NCBI RefSeq assembly: GCF_007829955.1
Contig: NZ_VIWX01000001.1
Location: 744,001 to 808,000 of the forward strand
Origin: Saccharopolyspora dendranthemae
GTDB taxonomy: Bacteria > Actinomycetota > Actinomycetes > Mycobacteriales > Pseudonocardiaceae
Reading direction: 5' to 3'
Length of the DNA: 64,000 nucleotides
The notes under the pieces were generated by a model that was not told the origin of the DNA, did no database searches, and saw only the letters and a list, made by a program, of their open reading frames with translations. Position numbers and translations under genes: made by a program. Shown piece by piece: positions 29,011 to 37,889 of the stretch. Every line of letters starts with the position of its first letter. Position 1 is the first letter of the stretch.

Positions 29011-30093
29011 TCAGAAGACGACGACTGAGCGGAGGACTTCTCCTCGCTCCATCTTGGCGAAGGCGTCCTCGACCTCGTCCAGGGTGATCTCCTCCGTGAC
29101 GAACTTGTCCAGCGGCAGGCGGCCCTGCTGGTAGAGGTTGGTGAGCATCGGGAAGTCGCGGCTGGGCAGGCAGTCGCCGTACCAGGAGGACTTCACCGCA
29201 CCACCGCGCCCGAAGACGTCCAGCAGCGGGAGCTTGAGCTCCATCTCCGGAGTGGGCACGCCGACGAGCACGGCCGTGCCCGCGAGATCGCGCGCGTAGA
29301 AGGCCTGTTCGAAGGTTTCCGGCCGGCCCACCGCGTCGATCACGACGTCCGCGCCGTTGCCCCCGGTGAGCGACCGGACCGCGGACACGGTGTCGGTCTC
29401 GGCGGCGTTGACGGTGTGGGTGGCGCCGAATTCCTGGGCCCAGGCCAGCTTCTTCGGGTCCCGGTCGACGGCGATGATCTTCTCGGCGCCCGCGAGCGCC
29501 GCTCCGGCGATCGACCCGTTGCCGACGCCGCCGCAACCGATGACGGCGACGGAATCGCCGCGAGTGATCCCCCCGGTGTTGATCGCCGCGCCGATCCCGG
29601 CCATCACGCCGCACCCCAGCAAGGACACCACCACCGGGCGGGCGGCCGGGTCCACGCGCGTGCACTGACCGGCGTGCACCAACGTGCGCTCGGAGAACGC
29701 GCCGATGCCCAGGGCCGGGGACAGCTCGGTGCCGTCCTCCAACCGCATCGGCTGGTCGGCGTTGTTGGTGTCGAAGCAGTACCAGGGCTTCCCGCGCGAG
29801 CAGGCGCGGCACTGACCGCACACCGCGCGCCAGTTGAGCACCACGAAGTCGTTCTCCGACACGTCCGACACCCCGGGTCCGACGGCTTCGACGACACCGG
29901 CGGCCTCGTGGCCGAGCAGGAACGGGAACTCGTCGTTGATCCCGCCTTCGCGGTAGTGCAGGTCGGTGTGGCAGACACCGCAGGCCTGCACCCGGACGAG
30001 GACCTCACCCGGGCCGGGCTCGGGCAGGTCGATCCGGACCACCTCGACCGGCTTCCCCTTCCCCGGTGCGATCACGGCGCGCGATTTGATCAT
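29011..30093 (-). CDS. mscR: S-(hydroxymethyl)mycothiol dehydrogenase (formaldehyde oxidation)
   Basis: A 360-residue zinc-dependent medium-chain dehydrogenase. Catalytic zinc ligands are in CGVCHTD and GHEAAG. The structural zinc set is [15 protein letters not shown], and the Rossmann motif is [14 protein letters not shown]. It closely follows the mycothiol-dependent formaldehyde dehydrogenase/MscR pattern, which oxidises the formaldehyde-mycothiol adduct (and can reduce S-nitrosomycothiol). A general alcohol dehydrogenase is the alternative. It lies between pqqA and pqqBCDE, next to formate dehydrogenase, which supports the formaldehyde role. It has its own ribosome site and follows a large hairpin. 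Confidence 0.85.
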   Translation of the reverse strand: MIKSRAVIAPGKGKPVEVVRIDLPEPGPGEVLVRVQACGVCHTDLHYREGGINDEFPFLLGHEAAGVVEAVGPGVSDVSENDFVVLNWRAVCGQCRACSRGKPWYCFDTNNADQPMRLEDGTELSPALGIGAFSERTLVHAGQCTRVDPAARPVVVSLLGCGVMAGIGAAINTGGITRGDSVAVIGCGGVGNGSIAGAALAGAEKIIAVDRDPKKLAWAQEFGATHTVNAAETDTVSAVRSLTGGNGADVVIDAVGRPETFEQAFYARDLAGTAVLVGVPTPEMELKLPLLDVFGRGGAVKSSWYGDCLPSRDFPMLTNLYQQGRLPLDKFVTEEITLDEVEDAFAKMERGEVLRSVVVF

Positions 30094-30116
30094 CTAGTCC
30101 TTCCTCTCCCGAAAAG

Positions 30117-30166
30117 GCGCCGGTGACGGCGGAAGCGGTCGGGGGCGCCTGCACCGTCACCGGCGC
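30117..30166 (-). terminator. Terminator hairpin after pqqE, ahead of mscR
   Basis: Perfect 13-bp arms, GCGCCGGTGACGG and CCGTCACCGGCGC, with a 24-base loop. It lies downstream of pqqE and just upstream of mscR on the same strand, so it may separate the two units or attenuate mscR. Confidence 0.6.
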
Positions 30167-30305
30167 GCTCGACTCCCACACGCCGAGTCGAGGACCGGTT
30201 GGTCCCCGACACCATCGCGCGCCGGATCTGGAGTGGACAACGAATCCGGTACCGGCGGAGCGTGATCAAGAACGAGCGGCGGGATTTCGGTGACGAATCG
30301 CGCGA

Positions 30306-31400
30306 TCACTCCGCGGCGGCGTGCGGACGCCGGTAGACCGGCTCGGGTGCGCTGACGGGCACCTGGTTGGCGCGGTCCACGGCTTCCTGCACGAGGTGGT
30401 GGTCCGGCGAGTACGTGCACACCGGATCGGTGCGCGCGGCGTCGCCGGTCAGCGCGAACGCCTGGCACCGGCACCCGCCGAAGTCGATCTCCTTCCGGGA
30501 GCACGACCGGCACGGGTCCGGCATCCAGTCGGTGCCCCGGAACGCCTCGAACGCAGGCGATTTGAACCAGATCTCCTCGAGCGGGTGTTCCAGGACCGTC
30601 GGGAAGTCGAGGGTGCCGATGTCGGCGGCGACCGGGCACGGGTAGACCGACCCGTCCGGGGCCACGGTCAGGGCGGTCTGCGCCCACCCGCCCATGCACG
30701 GCTTCGGGAAGCGCTCGTAGTAGTCCGGCAGGATCCACAGCAGTTCCATCCGGCCGGCGAGCTCCGCCTTCCGCCGCTCGTAGACCTGCTGGGCCTCGGC
30801 CAGTTGATCACGGCTGGGCAGCAGCAGATCCCGGTTGCGCAGCCCCCACCCGTAGTACTGGGTGTTGGCCAGCTCCAGCCGCTCAGCGCCCCACGATTCG
30901 CAGACGTCGATGATGGCGTCGAGCCGGTCGAGGTTGAGCCGGTGCAGCACGACGTTCATGTTCAGCGGCAGCCCCGAATCGACGATGATCCGCGCGGCGT
31001 CCCGCTTCTTGTCGAACCGCTTGCTGTCCGCGACGAGTTCGCTGGCCTCGGCGTTCTCCCCTTGGATGCTCAGCTGCACGCTGTTGAGCCCGGCCGCGAC
31101 CAGCGACTTGGCCCGTTCGCGGGTGAACCCGAGGCCGCTGGTGATCAGGTTGGTGTAGAGCTCGCAGCCGCGGGCTTCGGCGATCAGCTCCGCGAGGTCG
31201 CCGCGCACCAGCGGCTCGCCCCCGGAGAAGTGCACCTGCACCACGCCGAGGTCGGAGGCCTCGCGGATCACCCGCAGCCAGTCCGCGGTGTCGATCTCGC
31301 TGGATCGCGCGCGCAGTTCCAGCGGGTTGGAGCAGTAGAGGCAGTGCAGCGGGCACTGGTGGGTCAGCTCGGCGAGCAGACCATAAGGCGCGGGAGTCAT
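30306..31400 (-). CDS. pqqE: PqqE, radical SAM enzyme of PQQ synthesis
   Basis: A 364-residue radical SAM/SPASM enzyme. The [4Fe-4S] SAM site is CPLHCLYC (Cys16, Cys20, Cys23). The C-terminal auxiliary cluster cysteines are in CMGGWAQT, YPCPVA, CRSCSRKE and CRCQAF. PqqE links Glu and Tyr of PqqA. The ATG at 31400 overlaps the pqqD stop in ATGA; the GTG upstream at 31415 is less likely. It is the last gene of the pqqBCDE unit. Confidence 0.95.
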   Translation of the reverse strand: MTPAPYGLLAELTHQCPLHCLYCSNPLELRARSSEIDTADWLRVIREASDLGVVQVHFSGGEPLVRGDLAELIAEARGCELYTNLITSGLGFTRERAKSLVAAGLNSVQLSIQGENAEASELVADSKRFDKKRDAARIIVDSGLPLNMNVVLHRLNLDRLDAIIDVCESWGAERLELANTQYYGWGLRNRDLLLPSRDQLAEAQQVYERRKAELAGRMELLWILPDYYERFPKPCMGGWAQTALTVAPDGSVYPCPVAADIGTLDFPTVLEHPLEEIWFKSPAFEAFRGTDWMPDPCRSCSRKEIDFGGCRCQAFALTGDAARTDPVCTYSPDHHLVQEAVDRANQVPVSAPEPVYRRPHAAAE

Positions 31401-31663
31401 CCGGACACCACCCAACCCTGGTCGTGCGCATCGCGCAGGAACGTCAGCACGTCGTCGATGAGCCCGGTCGCGCCGAACTCCTCCTCCAGCCGGTCCACGA
31501 GCTCCCGCACCGTCCGGGTCCCGTCGCAGAGCCGCAGGATCGCGGCACCCGAGGTGTTGAGCCGCACCACCCGCTCGGGCAGCAACAGCATGTCGGCGTC
31601 CCGGACCTTGTCGTGCTTGAGCATCGCCTTGGGCACCAGGCGGGGCCTGCTCCCGGCGTCCAT
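31397..31663 (-). CDS. pqqD: PqqD, PqqA-binding chaperone
   Basis: An 88-residue RiPP-recognition protein that presents PqqA to PqqE. It shows the PqqD pattern (LLLPERVVRLNTSGAAILRLCDGTRTV, then LEEEFG and VLTFLRDAHDQGWV). The frame is open upstream inside pqqC, but the ATG at 31663 overlaps the pqqC stop in TGATG. The tight overlaps imply equal production with PqqE. Confidence 0.92.
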   Translation of the reverse strand: MDAGSRPRLVPKAMLKHDKVRDADMLLLPERVVRLNTSGAAILRLCDGTRTVRELVDRLEEEFGATGLIDDVLTFLRDAHDQGWVVSG

Positions 31664-32358
31664 CACTCCGCCTTGCCGTAGGTGTGCTGGACCGTGTCGA
31701 GCAGGGTCCACAGCACGTCGCACTTGAACTCCAGCGCGCGCAGGCACGACTCCTGCTGCTCGCGAGTCTCGGCGTGGGTGAGCACCAGGCCGAGCAGGTG
31801 CGCGATGTCGTCGGGCTGCTGGGTCAACCGGGTCCGGAAGTACTCCAGGCCTCGCGAGTCCAGCCACGGGTAGTGCTTCTGCACGTCAACGATGCGCCGG
31901 CTGAGCAGGTCGGGGGCGAACAGCTCGGTCATCGCCGAGGCCACCGCCTCCAGCCACGGCTTGTGCCTGCAGAAGTCGACGTAGGCGTCGACGGCGAAGC
32001 GCACGCCCGGCAGCACGGTGCGGGTGTCGTGGAGCTCCTCGCGGGTGAGGCCGACCGCTTCGCCGAGCCGCACCCAGCGCTCGATGCCGCCCTCGACCTC
32101 CGCGGTGCCGTCGTGGTCGGTGATGCGCTTGATCCACTTCCGGCGTTCAGCACCGCTGGGCAGCTTGGTGAGGATGAAGGCGTCCTTCACCGGCAGGTTG
32201 ATCTGGTAGTAGAAGCGGTTGCGCACCCAGCCGCGGAACTCCTCCTCGGTCAGATCGCCGGCGTGCATCCGCTCGTTGAACGGGTGCAGGTGGTGGTAGC
32301 GCGCCTCGCCGACCGCCCGCAGCTCCGCCTCGAACTCCTCAGACGACCAGGGCCTCAT
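31663..32358 (-). CDS. pqqC: PqqC, PQQ synthase (final oxidation step)
   Basis: A 231-residue PqqC with the family hallmarks HPFNERMHAGDLTEEEFRGWVRNRFYYQINLPVKDA and WIKRITDHDGTAEVEGGIERW. The protein is all-helical and cofactorless, and it catalyses the last ring closure and eight-electron oxidation with O2. The length is slightly shorter than the roughly 250-residue norm at the N-terminus. It overlaps pqqB and pqqD by four and three bases. Confidence 0.95.
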   Translation of the reverse strand: MRPWSSEEFEAELRAVGEARYHHLHPFNERMHAGDLTEEEFRGWVRNRFYYQINLPVKDAFILTKLPSGAERRKWIKRITDHDGTAEVEGGIERWVRLGEAVGLTREELHDTRTVLPGVRFAVDAYVDFCRHKPWLEAVASAMTELFAPDLLSRRIVDVQKHYPWLDSRGLEYFRTRLTQQPDDIAHLLGLVLTHAETREQQESCLRALEFKCDVLWTLLDTVQHTYGKAE

Positions 32359-33248
32359 AGTTCTACCTCCAGACCCGCACGCCCCACCTCGATGCCCAGC
32401 GCAGCGAGCTCTGCTCGTTCCGCTGATGCCTCGTCGAGGATGGGGTTGGTGTTGTTGACGTGTACGTAGATCTTGCGCTGAGCGGGCAGCGCGGCCAGGT
32501 GTCGCGCCGAGCCGTCCGCTCCGCTGACGGGCATGTGGCCCATCGACCTGCCGGGCCGATCACCGGTGCCGTGGCGGGACATCTCGTCGTCGGTCCAGAA
32601 CGTGCCGTCGACGAACACGCAGTCCGCTTCGGCGACCTGCTCTGCGAAGTTCTCGTCCCAGCTTGGCACGGTCGGGGCGTAGACGGCGGTTCCGCCGCTC
32701 ACCGGGTCGTGCAGCAGGTAGCCAGTCTCCCAGTCCCCCGGCCCGGCGTGGTGTCCGACGTAGCGCGGTGGTTTGGATCCCGTGGCGAAGGCCGTCACCC
32801 GGAGCCGTTCGTCGAGGTCGATGGGCTTTCCCAGGTCGACGGTGCGCCACCGCACGGCGGCGTAGTCGGCGACGAGGTCGCGCACCGGGAAGTGGTCGGT
32901 GAGCGCCGCCAGCACCGGTGCCGTCCCGAAGACGTCGAGCGACGAACCCTCGCGCAGCACCAGTAGCCCGATCGTGTGATCGAATTCGGCGTCCGTGAGC
33001 AGCACGCCCGCCACCGGCGTCTCCCGCGCTCCGGGCCCCGGGTGCAGGCTGGGATCGGCGGCGATCTGGTGGTGCACGTCGGGCGTGGCGTTGAGCAGGT
33101 ACCAGCGCTCACCGGTGCCGGAGACCGCGAGTCCTGCGTGCGGCGAGGCGTGCTCGGGGGTGGTTCGAGCCTTGCGGCAGCCGCGGCAGGCGCAGTTCCA
33201 CTGCGGGTACCCGCCCCCTGCCGCGACTCCCAGGCAGTGGAGAAGCAC
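32355..33248 (-). CDS. pqqB: PqqB, metallo-beta-lactamase-fold protein of PQQ synthesis
   Basis: A 297-residue PqqB. The N-terminal hallmark AAGGGYPQWNCACRGC is intact, as is the LLTDAEFDHTIGLLVLREG segment that replaces the usual metal motif. Family members are proposed to hydroxylate a tyrosine-derived intermediate. The GTG start at 33248 lies 8 bp after the stop of an 18-codon leader peptide, so its translation may depend on that leader. Confidence 0.93.
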   Translation of the reverse strand: MLLHCLGVAAGGGYPQWNCACRGCRKARTTPEHASPHAGLAVSGTGERWYLLNATPDVHHQIAADPSLHPGPGARETPVAGVLLTDAEFDHTIGLLVLREGSSLDVFGTAPVLAALTDHFPVRDLVADYAAVRWRTVDLGKPIDLDERLRVTAFATGSKPPRYVGHHAGPGDWETGYLLHDPVSGGTAVYAPTVPSWDENFAEQVAEADCVFVDGTFWTDDEMSRHGTGDRPGRSMGHMPVSGADGSARHLAALPAQRKIYVHVNNTNPILDEASAERAELAALGIEVGRAGLEVEL

Positions 33249-33256
33249 GGCGGCCC

Positions 33257-33313
33257 TCAGCTCTGCTGGGGGTGGCCGATGACGTCAGCGCGGTCGGGTG
33301 TCCACCAGGTCAT
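33257..33313 (-). CDS. Degenerate PqqA-like leader peptide upstream of pqqB
   Basis: The 18-residue peptide MTWWTPDRADVIGHPQQS has a strong AGGAGG ribosome site 5 bp before its ATG and ends 8 bp before the pqqB GTG. Its start matches the true PqqA at 28214 (MTWETP), but it lacks the Glu-x3-Tyr pair and cannot be a PQQ precursor. It is most likely a truncated second pqqA in the ancestral position, now a leader that couples translation to pqqB. Confidence 0.55.
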   Translation of the reverse strand: MTWWTPDRADVIGHPQQS

Positions 33314-33535
33314 GAATGCCTCCTAGATCCGCGTTCCAGCAGTTCACAGCCTCAGCGATCGGTCACGGCGATGACAACCGATCCCCGACCGGCGGCGCGG
33401 AACTCCCAACGAACGGCATCGCCGCCACGACGAGCGGTGCGAGTACGAGCGTGCGCTCCCGCACGCCGTCCGGCAGCGCGCACCGGTGGACGGCCCGGAG
33501 GGTGGTGCTGGTGGCCGCTCGCCGCGGCCGGATCG

Positions 33536-34990
33536 TCAAACGCCCAGGAGACGGCGGATTTCGGGGGCGTGGCGGCGGGAGACGGGAACCAGCTCGGGCA
33601 CCCTCGGATCGGTGACGAGGAACAGCTCGCCCTTCGTCCCGCGTTCGACCTCGGCGACCCTGCGGAGGTTGACCAGGAACCGGCGGTGGACCCGGCGGAA
33701 GCCGTGTCGGGACAGCGCCTGGTCGACGTGGTCCAGACCCCTGGTGGCCGCGAGGATGCGCCCGCGGTCGGTGCTGAGCCACACGGTGTTGCGGTCGGCT
33801 TCGGCGTAGCGGACCTCCGACGGCGCGAGCAGCACCAGGCGGTCGTTGCGGATGCCGATCACCCGGGGCGGCATGGGCACGGCCCCGCCTTCGGCCGCAC
33901 GACCGTAGGGCTCGCCCTCCTGCAGCCCGAACGCGCAGAGCATGCCGACCACGCGTCCGGCGGAGGTGATCGGGCGCAGCGTGGCGGGCATCGCGCCATC
34001 ACCGGCGACCCCGAGCTGCGCGTATCCGCTCCACTGTGGATTCTGCGCGGAGCGGCCCGCGGCCCAGCGGACCACATCGGACAGCTCGGGGATGTCGGGG
34101 CTGGAGCGCTCGGCGGGTTCGATCGCACCGCGAGAAGCCGGACTCCCGGCGGGCAGGCGCAACAGGGACAGGGCGGCGTCGTTGGCGGCGACGACCCGGC
34201 CGCCCCGGTCGAGCGCGACCAGCGGTCCGCTGCTGTCGGTGCGCTCCTGCTTGAACGCGGTGCACACCTGCTTGGCCTCGCCGACGGCCCTGCGGTGGAT
34301 CTCCTGCTCGATGCCCGCGGCGGCGCGCTGCAACCAGCCGGGAACTTGATCGGAAAGCGTTGCGCCCCACCGAGAGATGTTGATGGAGGCGATGGGTGAT
34401 CCGGTGACCACGTCGCGGATGGCGATGCCCGCGCACGCCCACTGGTGGAAGCCCTCGCACCAGTGCTCGGCGCCGGTGACCGTCACCGGCCCGGTGACCT
34501 CGAAGGACGTCCCCATCCCGTTGGTGCCGGTGCACTGCTCGGACCACGACGACCAGGGCGCCATGTTCGACAGCTCGGCGCGGCGCCGGGCCGACGGGTC
34601 GCCCCAGGTGCCGAGGATCCGCCCGTTGCCGTCGGTGACGGCGACGACGCCGCCGCTGAGCTCCACGTCCCGGCCGGCGAGCGCTCCGAGTCCGCCGAGC
34701 TGGGTGAAGATGACGTCGTTGTCCGGGCCCTGGTCCTGCTGACCGGGGGCCGCCGGGGCGACGTCGAGCGCGGGGTCCACTTCGTACTGATCACGACACC
34801 GGTACCAGGACGCGAGGATGTCGGGGCGAATGCTGGAGGTGACGTCCTCACCGGTCGCGAAGGCCTCCCACGCCTTGGCGACCTGCGTCGACGACCCGGT
34901 GGCAAGCGAATCTCCGCCGGGTGTTCTCGACGCGATCTCCAACGGCGTGACCAAGCCGGTCATCACGACCTCCTCGTCGCACATCGACAT
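33536..34990 (-). CDS. AcoR-like GAF sensor with LytTR DNA-binding domain
   Basis: A 484-residue regulator. The N-terminus (RPDILASWYRCRD) and the GAF-like part (residues about 60–230, with SEQCTGTNGMGTSFEV and HWCEGFHQWACAGIAIRD) match the sensor half of AcoR-type activators. A PAS-like segment follows (GPLVALDRGGRVVAANDAALSLL). Instead of an AAA+/sigma-54 part, it ends in a LytTR domain (YAEADRNTVWLSTDRGR, then RVHRRFLVNLRRVAEVE). It lies directly upstream of pqqBCDE on the same strand and is divergent from phosphoribulokinase, so it may sense an alcohol or aldehyde and control either. Cys residues in the GAF part could matter. Confidence 0.85.
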   Translation of the reverse strand: MSMCDEEVVMTGLVTPLEIASRTPGGDSLATGSSTQVAKAWEAFATGEDVTSSIRPDILASWYRCRDQYEVDPALDVAPAAPGQQDQGPDNDVIFTQLGGLGALAGRDVELSGGVVAVTDGNGRILGTWGDPSARRRAELSNMAPWSSWSEQCTGTNGMGTSFEVTGPVTVTGAEHWCEGFHQWACAGIAIRDVVTGSPIASINISRWGATLSDQVPGWLQRAAAGIEQEIHRRAVGEAKQVCTAFKQERTDSSGPLVALDRGGRVVAANDAALSLLRLPAGSPASRGAIEPAERSSPDIPELSDVVRWAAGRSAQNPQWSGYAQLGVAGDGAMPATLRPITSAGRVVGMLCAFGLQEGEPYGRAAEGGAVPMPPRVIGIRNDRLVLLAPSEVRYAEADRNTVWLSTDRGRILAATRGLDHVDQALSRHGFRRVHRRFLVNLRRVAEVERGTKGELFLVTDPRVPELVPVSRRHAPEIRRLLGV

Positions 34991-35334
34991 GCGTCATCGA
35001 CCGACCCGGGTCGTGACCTCGATCACGCTAAGGGGTGTTCACCATCGGAATCAAGCACGGCCATCCACTTGCAGCAGTAACCGCGCGTGCGGTTGATCTA
35101 GCTCGATGGAAAGGAGAAACCACCGATCGGGTGTTTCCTCCGCGGTGAATCTTGGCTTTCAGGATCGACTTCCACGATCCCGCAGCCATCGTCGGCGCAT
35201 CCCCCGCCAGGGGGAGGCCGGGGAAGGCTGCGCTCCGTAACGTCGAGACCTCGCCACCGGGCGGAAACCTCGCCGAGGGCAGGCCCATCGAACCCAGCGC
35301 GCCGGAGGAGCAGCGCCGACGGAGGGAGAATTCC
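34991..35334. promoter_or_regulatory. Divergent region between the LytTR regulator and phosphoribulokinase
   Basis: This 344-bp gap holds a 12-bp palindrome, CGACCCGGGTCG (35002–35013), near the regulator start and an ACCGCGCGTGCGGT hairpin close to 35085. The frame continues openly upstream of prk, but only the GTG at 35335 has a good ribosome site. No gene seen. Confidence 0.4.
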
Positions 35335-36279
35335 GTGCCCGACAAGCAACTGCGCATCCACCGCGCTCAGGCGGCGCGACCGGACACCCGCCCCACGATG
35401 CTCGGCATCTCCGGCGACAGCGCCGCGGGCAAGACCACCTTGACCCGCGGTCTCGTCGACGCCCTCGGATCGACGCGCAGCACCTCGATGTGCGTCGACG
35501 ACTACCACCGCTACGACCGGCGGGAGCGCAGGGACCTGCCCTTCACACCGCTGCACCCGGACTGCAACCACGTGCAGATCATGGAGCAGCACCTGCGCCT
35601 GCTGGCCACCGGCAACCCCATCCTCAAACCCGTCTACGACCACTCGACGGGCGAGCTGGCCCGGCCAGTGCTGGTCGAACCGCACGAGTTCGTGCTGGTC
35701 GAAGGCCTGCTGCCGCTGCACACGAAGCTCGCGCGCGCCTGCTTCGACGTCACGGTCCACCTCGACCCGCCCGAGGACGTGCGCGCGGCGTGGAAGATCC
35801 AGCGCGACACCCACAAGCGCGGTTACCGGCCGGAGCAGGTCCGCGCCGAGCTGGGCCGCCGCGAACCGGAGTCCGCGGAGTTCATCCGCCCGCAGCGCGA
35901 GCTCGCCGACATCGTCATCTCGTTCGCCCCGATCGAGGGCCGCGACGACCCTCCCGGCACCCCGCTGTCGGCGACGATCCTGATGCGCCCCACGATCCGG
36001 CACCCCAACTTCACCGAGATCCTCGCCAAGGCCCCCACCAAGGCGATGCACCTGGCGCTCAAGCGCGACAGCGACGGCAGACCGGTCGACGCCCTGCACA
36101 TCCACGGCTACGCGTCCGCCGAGGAGAGCACGATGGTCGCCAAGGCGATCTGGGAGGGGCTCGACGTGGACGACCCGCTGCCGGAACACCTCGGCGTGCT
36201 CGACGACGGCAGGCGCAACGAACCGCTGCGGCTGGCCCAGCTGATCCTGCTGCACCACCTCATCCGCGGGAGCGGCTGA
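35335..36279 (+). CDS. prk: Phosphoribulokinase
   Basis: A 314-residue class I-like phosphoribulokinase that makes ribulose 1,5-bisphosphate for RuBisCO. The P-loop is GDSAAGKTT (27–35), with the catalytic Asp pair in MCVDDYHRYDR (55–56) and the substrate region EFVLVEGLLPLHTK. The GTG at 35335 has GGAGGGAG 7 bp upstream; the open frame back to 35152 has no matching ribosome site. It is about 6 kb from rbcLS, not in the same operon. It is followed 40 bp later by a LysR gene, probably co-transcribed. Confidence 0.92.
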   Translation: MPDKQLRIHRAQAARPDTRPTMLGISGDSAAGKTTLTRGLVDALGSTRSTSMCVDDYHRYDRRERRDLPFTPLHPDCNHVQIMEQHLRLLATGNPILKPVYDHSTGELARPVLVEPHEFVLVEGLLPLHTKLARACFDVTVHLDPPEDVRAAWKIQRDTHKRGYRPEQVRAELGRREPESAEFIRPQRELADIVISFAPIEGRDDPPGTPLSATILMRPTIRHPNFTEILAKAPTKAMHLALKRDSDGRPVDALHIHGYASAEESTMVAKAIWEGLDVDDPLPEHLGVLDDGRRNEPLRLAQLILLHHLIRGSG

Positions 36280-36319
36280 GGTGGCACCGAGCCACCGACC
36301 GGGCGATTAGCATGCCCGC

Positions 36320-37231
36320 ATGCTGCTGCGGCAACTGGAATACCTGACGACCTTGGCGCGCGAGAAGCACTTCGCCCGCGCCGCCGAGGCCTGTTTCATC
36401 TCGCAACCGGCCATGTCGGCGGCGATCCGCAAGCTCGAAGCCGAGCTGCACGTCCAGATCATCCAGCGGGGCAACCGGTTCATCGGTTTCACCCCGGAGG
36501 GCGAGCGGATCCTGAAGTGGGCCTACCGCATCCTCGCCGAGCGGGACTCGCTGATCGAGGACGTCGGGGCGATGCGGGAGGGGCTCAGCGGCCGCCTGCG
36601 GATCGGGTGCATCCCGACCGCGCTGTGCGTGGTGCCGATCCTGACGTCGCTGCTGTGCCAGGATCAGCCCCGGGTGCGGGTTCAGGTGAGCTCGATGACC
36701 TCGATCGAGATCCAGCGCGGCTTGTCGCAGTACGGACTGGACGTCGGCGTGACCTACATCGACAACGAGCCGCTGACCGGCGTCCGCACCGTTCCGCTGT
36801 ACCGGGAGCGCTACCTGCTGCTGGCCGCCGAGGACGACCTCGACGAGGGCGATGCGGCGACCTGGGCGGAAGCCGCGGAGCACCCGCTGTGCATGCTCTC
36901 CGAGGACATGCAGAACCGACGCATCCTCAACTCCGTGTTCGAGCAGGCGCAGGCCAAGCCGCAACCCGCGGTGGAGACCAACTCCATCAGCGCGCTCTAC
37001 GCCCACGTGCGCGAAGGACCGTGGGCCACCGTGCTCCCCCATTCGTGGCTGCTGCGGTTCGGGGTCCCGGAGGGCATGCGAGCGGTGCCGCTGGTGGAAC
37101 CGGAGATCAGCAAGACGATCGGCCTCGTCCTGCACGACCGCGACCCCGAACCCATCCTCGCGAGGGCCTTCGTCGACACCGCCCAGCAAGTCGACCTCGA
37201 CGAACTCCTCAACGCCACCACTCCGGCCTGA
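36320..37231 (+). CDS. LysR-family regulator (possibly of formate or CO2 genes)
   Basis: A 303-residue LysR regulator with the N-terminal winged helix (YLTTLAREKHFARAAEACFISQPAMSAAIRKLE) and an effector domain (RLRIGCIPTALCVVPILTSLL). Closely similar regulators sit beside fds formate dehydrogenase genes in other bacteria, which makes a formate/CO2 role plausible. It lies 40 bp after prk, so it may be part of that unit. It is distinct from the CbbR-like regulator at 44.6 kb. Its stop TGA abuts the stop of the convergent cassette (TGATCA). Confidence 0.85.
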   Translation: MLLRQLEYLTTLAREKHFARAAEACFISQPAMSAAIRKLEAELHVQIIQRGNRFIGFTPEGERILKWAYRILAERDSLIEDVGAMREGLSGRLRIGCIPTALCVVPILTSLLCQDQPRVRVQVSSMTSIEIQRGLSQYGLDVGVTYIDNEPLTGVRTVPLYRERYLLLAAEDDLDEGDAATWAEAAEHPLCMLSEDMQNRRILNSVFEQAQAKPQPAVETNSISALYAHVREGPWATVLPHSWLLRFGVPEGMRAVPLVEPEISKTIGLVLHDRDPEPILARAFVDTAQQVDLDELLNATTPA

Positions 37232-37501
37232 TCACCGGAAAGTCGAAGCAGCCGACCGCTCCTTCAGCAGCTCGAAGCATTGCTCGCAGGTCGGGAAGCA
37301 GATCCAATCCATTTCCGACGCGTGCGCGAGGGCCACCTCCGCACCGCACACGGTGTGCGCCACAGGCTCACCCGACCAGCGACGACCGCGGAAGGCGTGT
37401 CTCACCCCCGCTCCCCCGACATTCGGTATCGGAAACCAGAAATGGCGCTCCACAGCGGGAGGAACCGAGGGCCGATCGGGCAGCGGCTCGATCCGGCTCA
37501 T
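37232..37501 (-). CDS. Small putative zinc-ribbon protein
   Basis: An 89-residue protein with paired cysteines in HTVCGAEV and FPTCEQCFELLKE, a likely metal site. The HFWFPIPNVGGAGVRHAF opening is like other small actinobacterial proteins that accompany XRE regulators. I do not know its function. It overlaps the upstream gene by 4 bp (ATGA) and is the last gene of the XRE/flavoprotein cassette. Confidence 0.6.
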   Translation of the reverse strand: MSRIEPLPDRPSVPPAVERHFWFPIPNVGGAGVRHAFRGRRWSGEPVAHTVCGAEVALAHASEMDWICFPTCEQCFELLKERSAASTFR

Positions 37502-37788
37502 CGCTGATCCCCCTCAGCCCGGAGCAGCTCAGATGCGTGCTCGCTGAATCCTGGGAAGCACTGCTTCGTCACAGCCTGCCTCTCGCACCACTCCGCGAAA
37601 TCCTGTGCGGCGCTGGACAAGCTTCGTGCGAACCGGGACGTGTTGACGAGACCGCCGACGGTGGATGGCACCTGCACGCTCACAGCCGCATCTCCCGCAG
37701 CGAACAGGAGTTGCCGCGAACCGGGTGCAGGTTCCATCACCTCCGCACCATCGCCCGAGGTCGGTTGAACGATCACAAACATCGGCAC
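37498..37788 (-). CDS. Small hypothetical protein of the XRE cassette
   Basis: A 96-residue protein starting VPMFVIVQP, with a GTG at 37788 and AGGAAG 6 bp upstream; ATG at 37782 is the alternative. The frame is open further back to 37893 without a good site. The C-terminal half is helical (SSAAQDFAEWCERQAV). I recognise no domain. It overlaps the zinc-ribbon gene downstream, and about 100 bp separate it from the flavoprotein gene upstream. Confidence 0.5.
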   Translation of the reverse strand: MPMFVIVQPTSGDGAEVMEPAPGSRQLLFAAGDAAVSVQVPSTVGGLVNTSRFARSLSSAAQDFAEWCERQAVTKQCFPGFSEHASELLRAEGDQR

Positions 37789-37889
37789 TGGCCGCTTCCT
37801 CCCTGAAACCACCCTGCGCCCGGCTGGGCGACTGGCGCTCAGGGGACCGCACGACCCGCCCGAAGACCCGGACAAGCTGTCCGGGTTGA

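Noticed and set aside
29011..30093. mscR as the missing methanol dehydrogenase
   Set aside because: It has catalytic and structural zinc sites of an MscR-type enzyme and no PQQ-binding propeller.
35098..36258. A 386-codon minus-strand frame
   Set aside because: It is the antisense of phosphoribulokinase.
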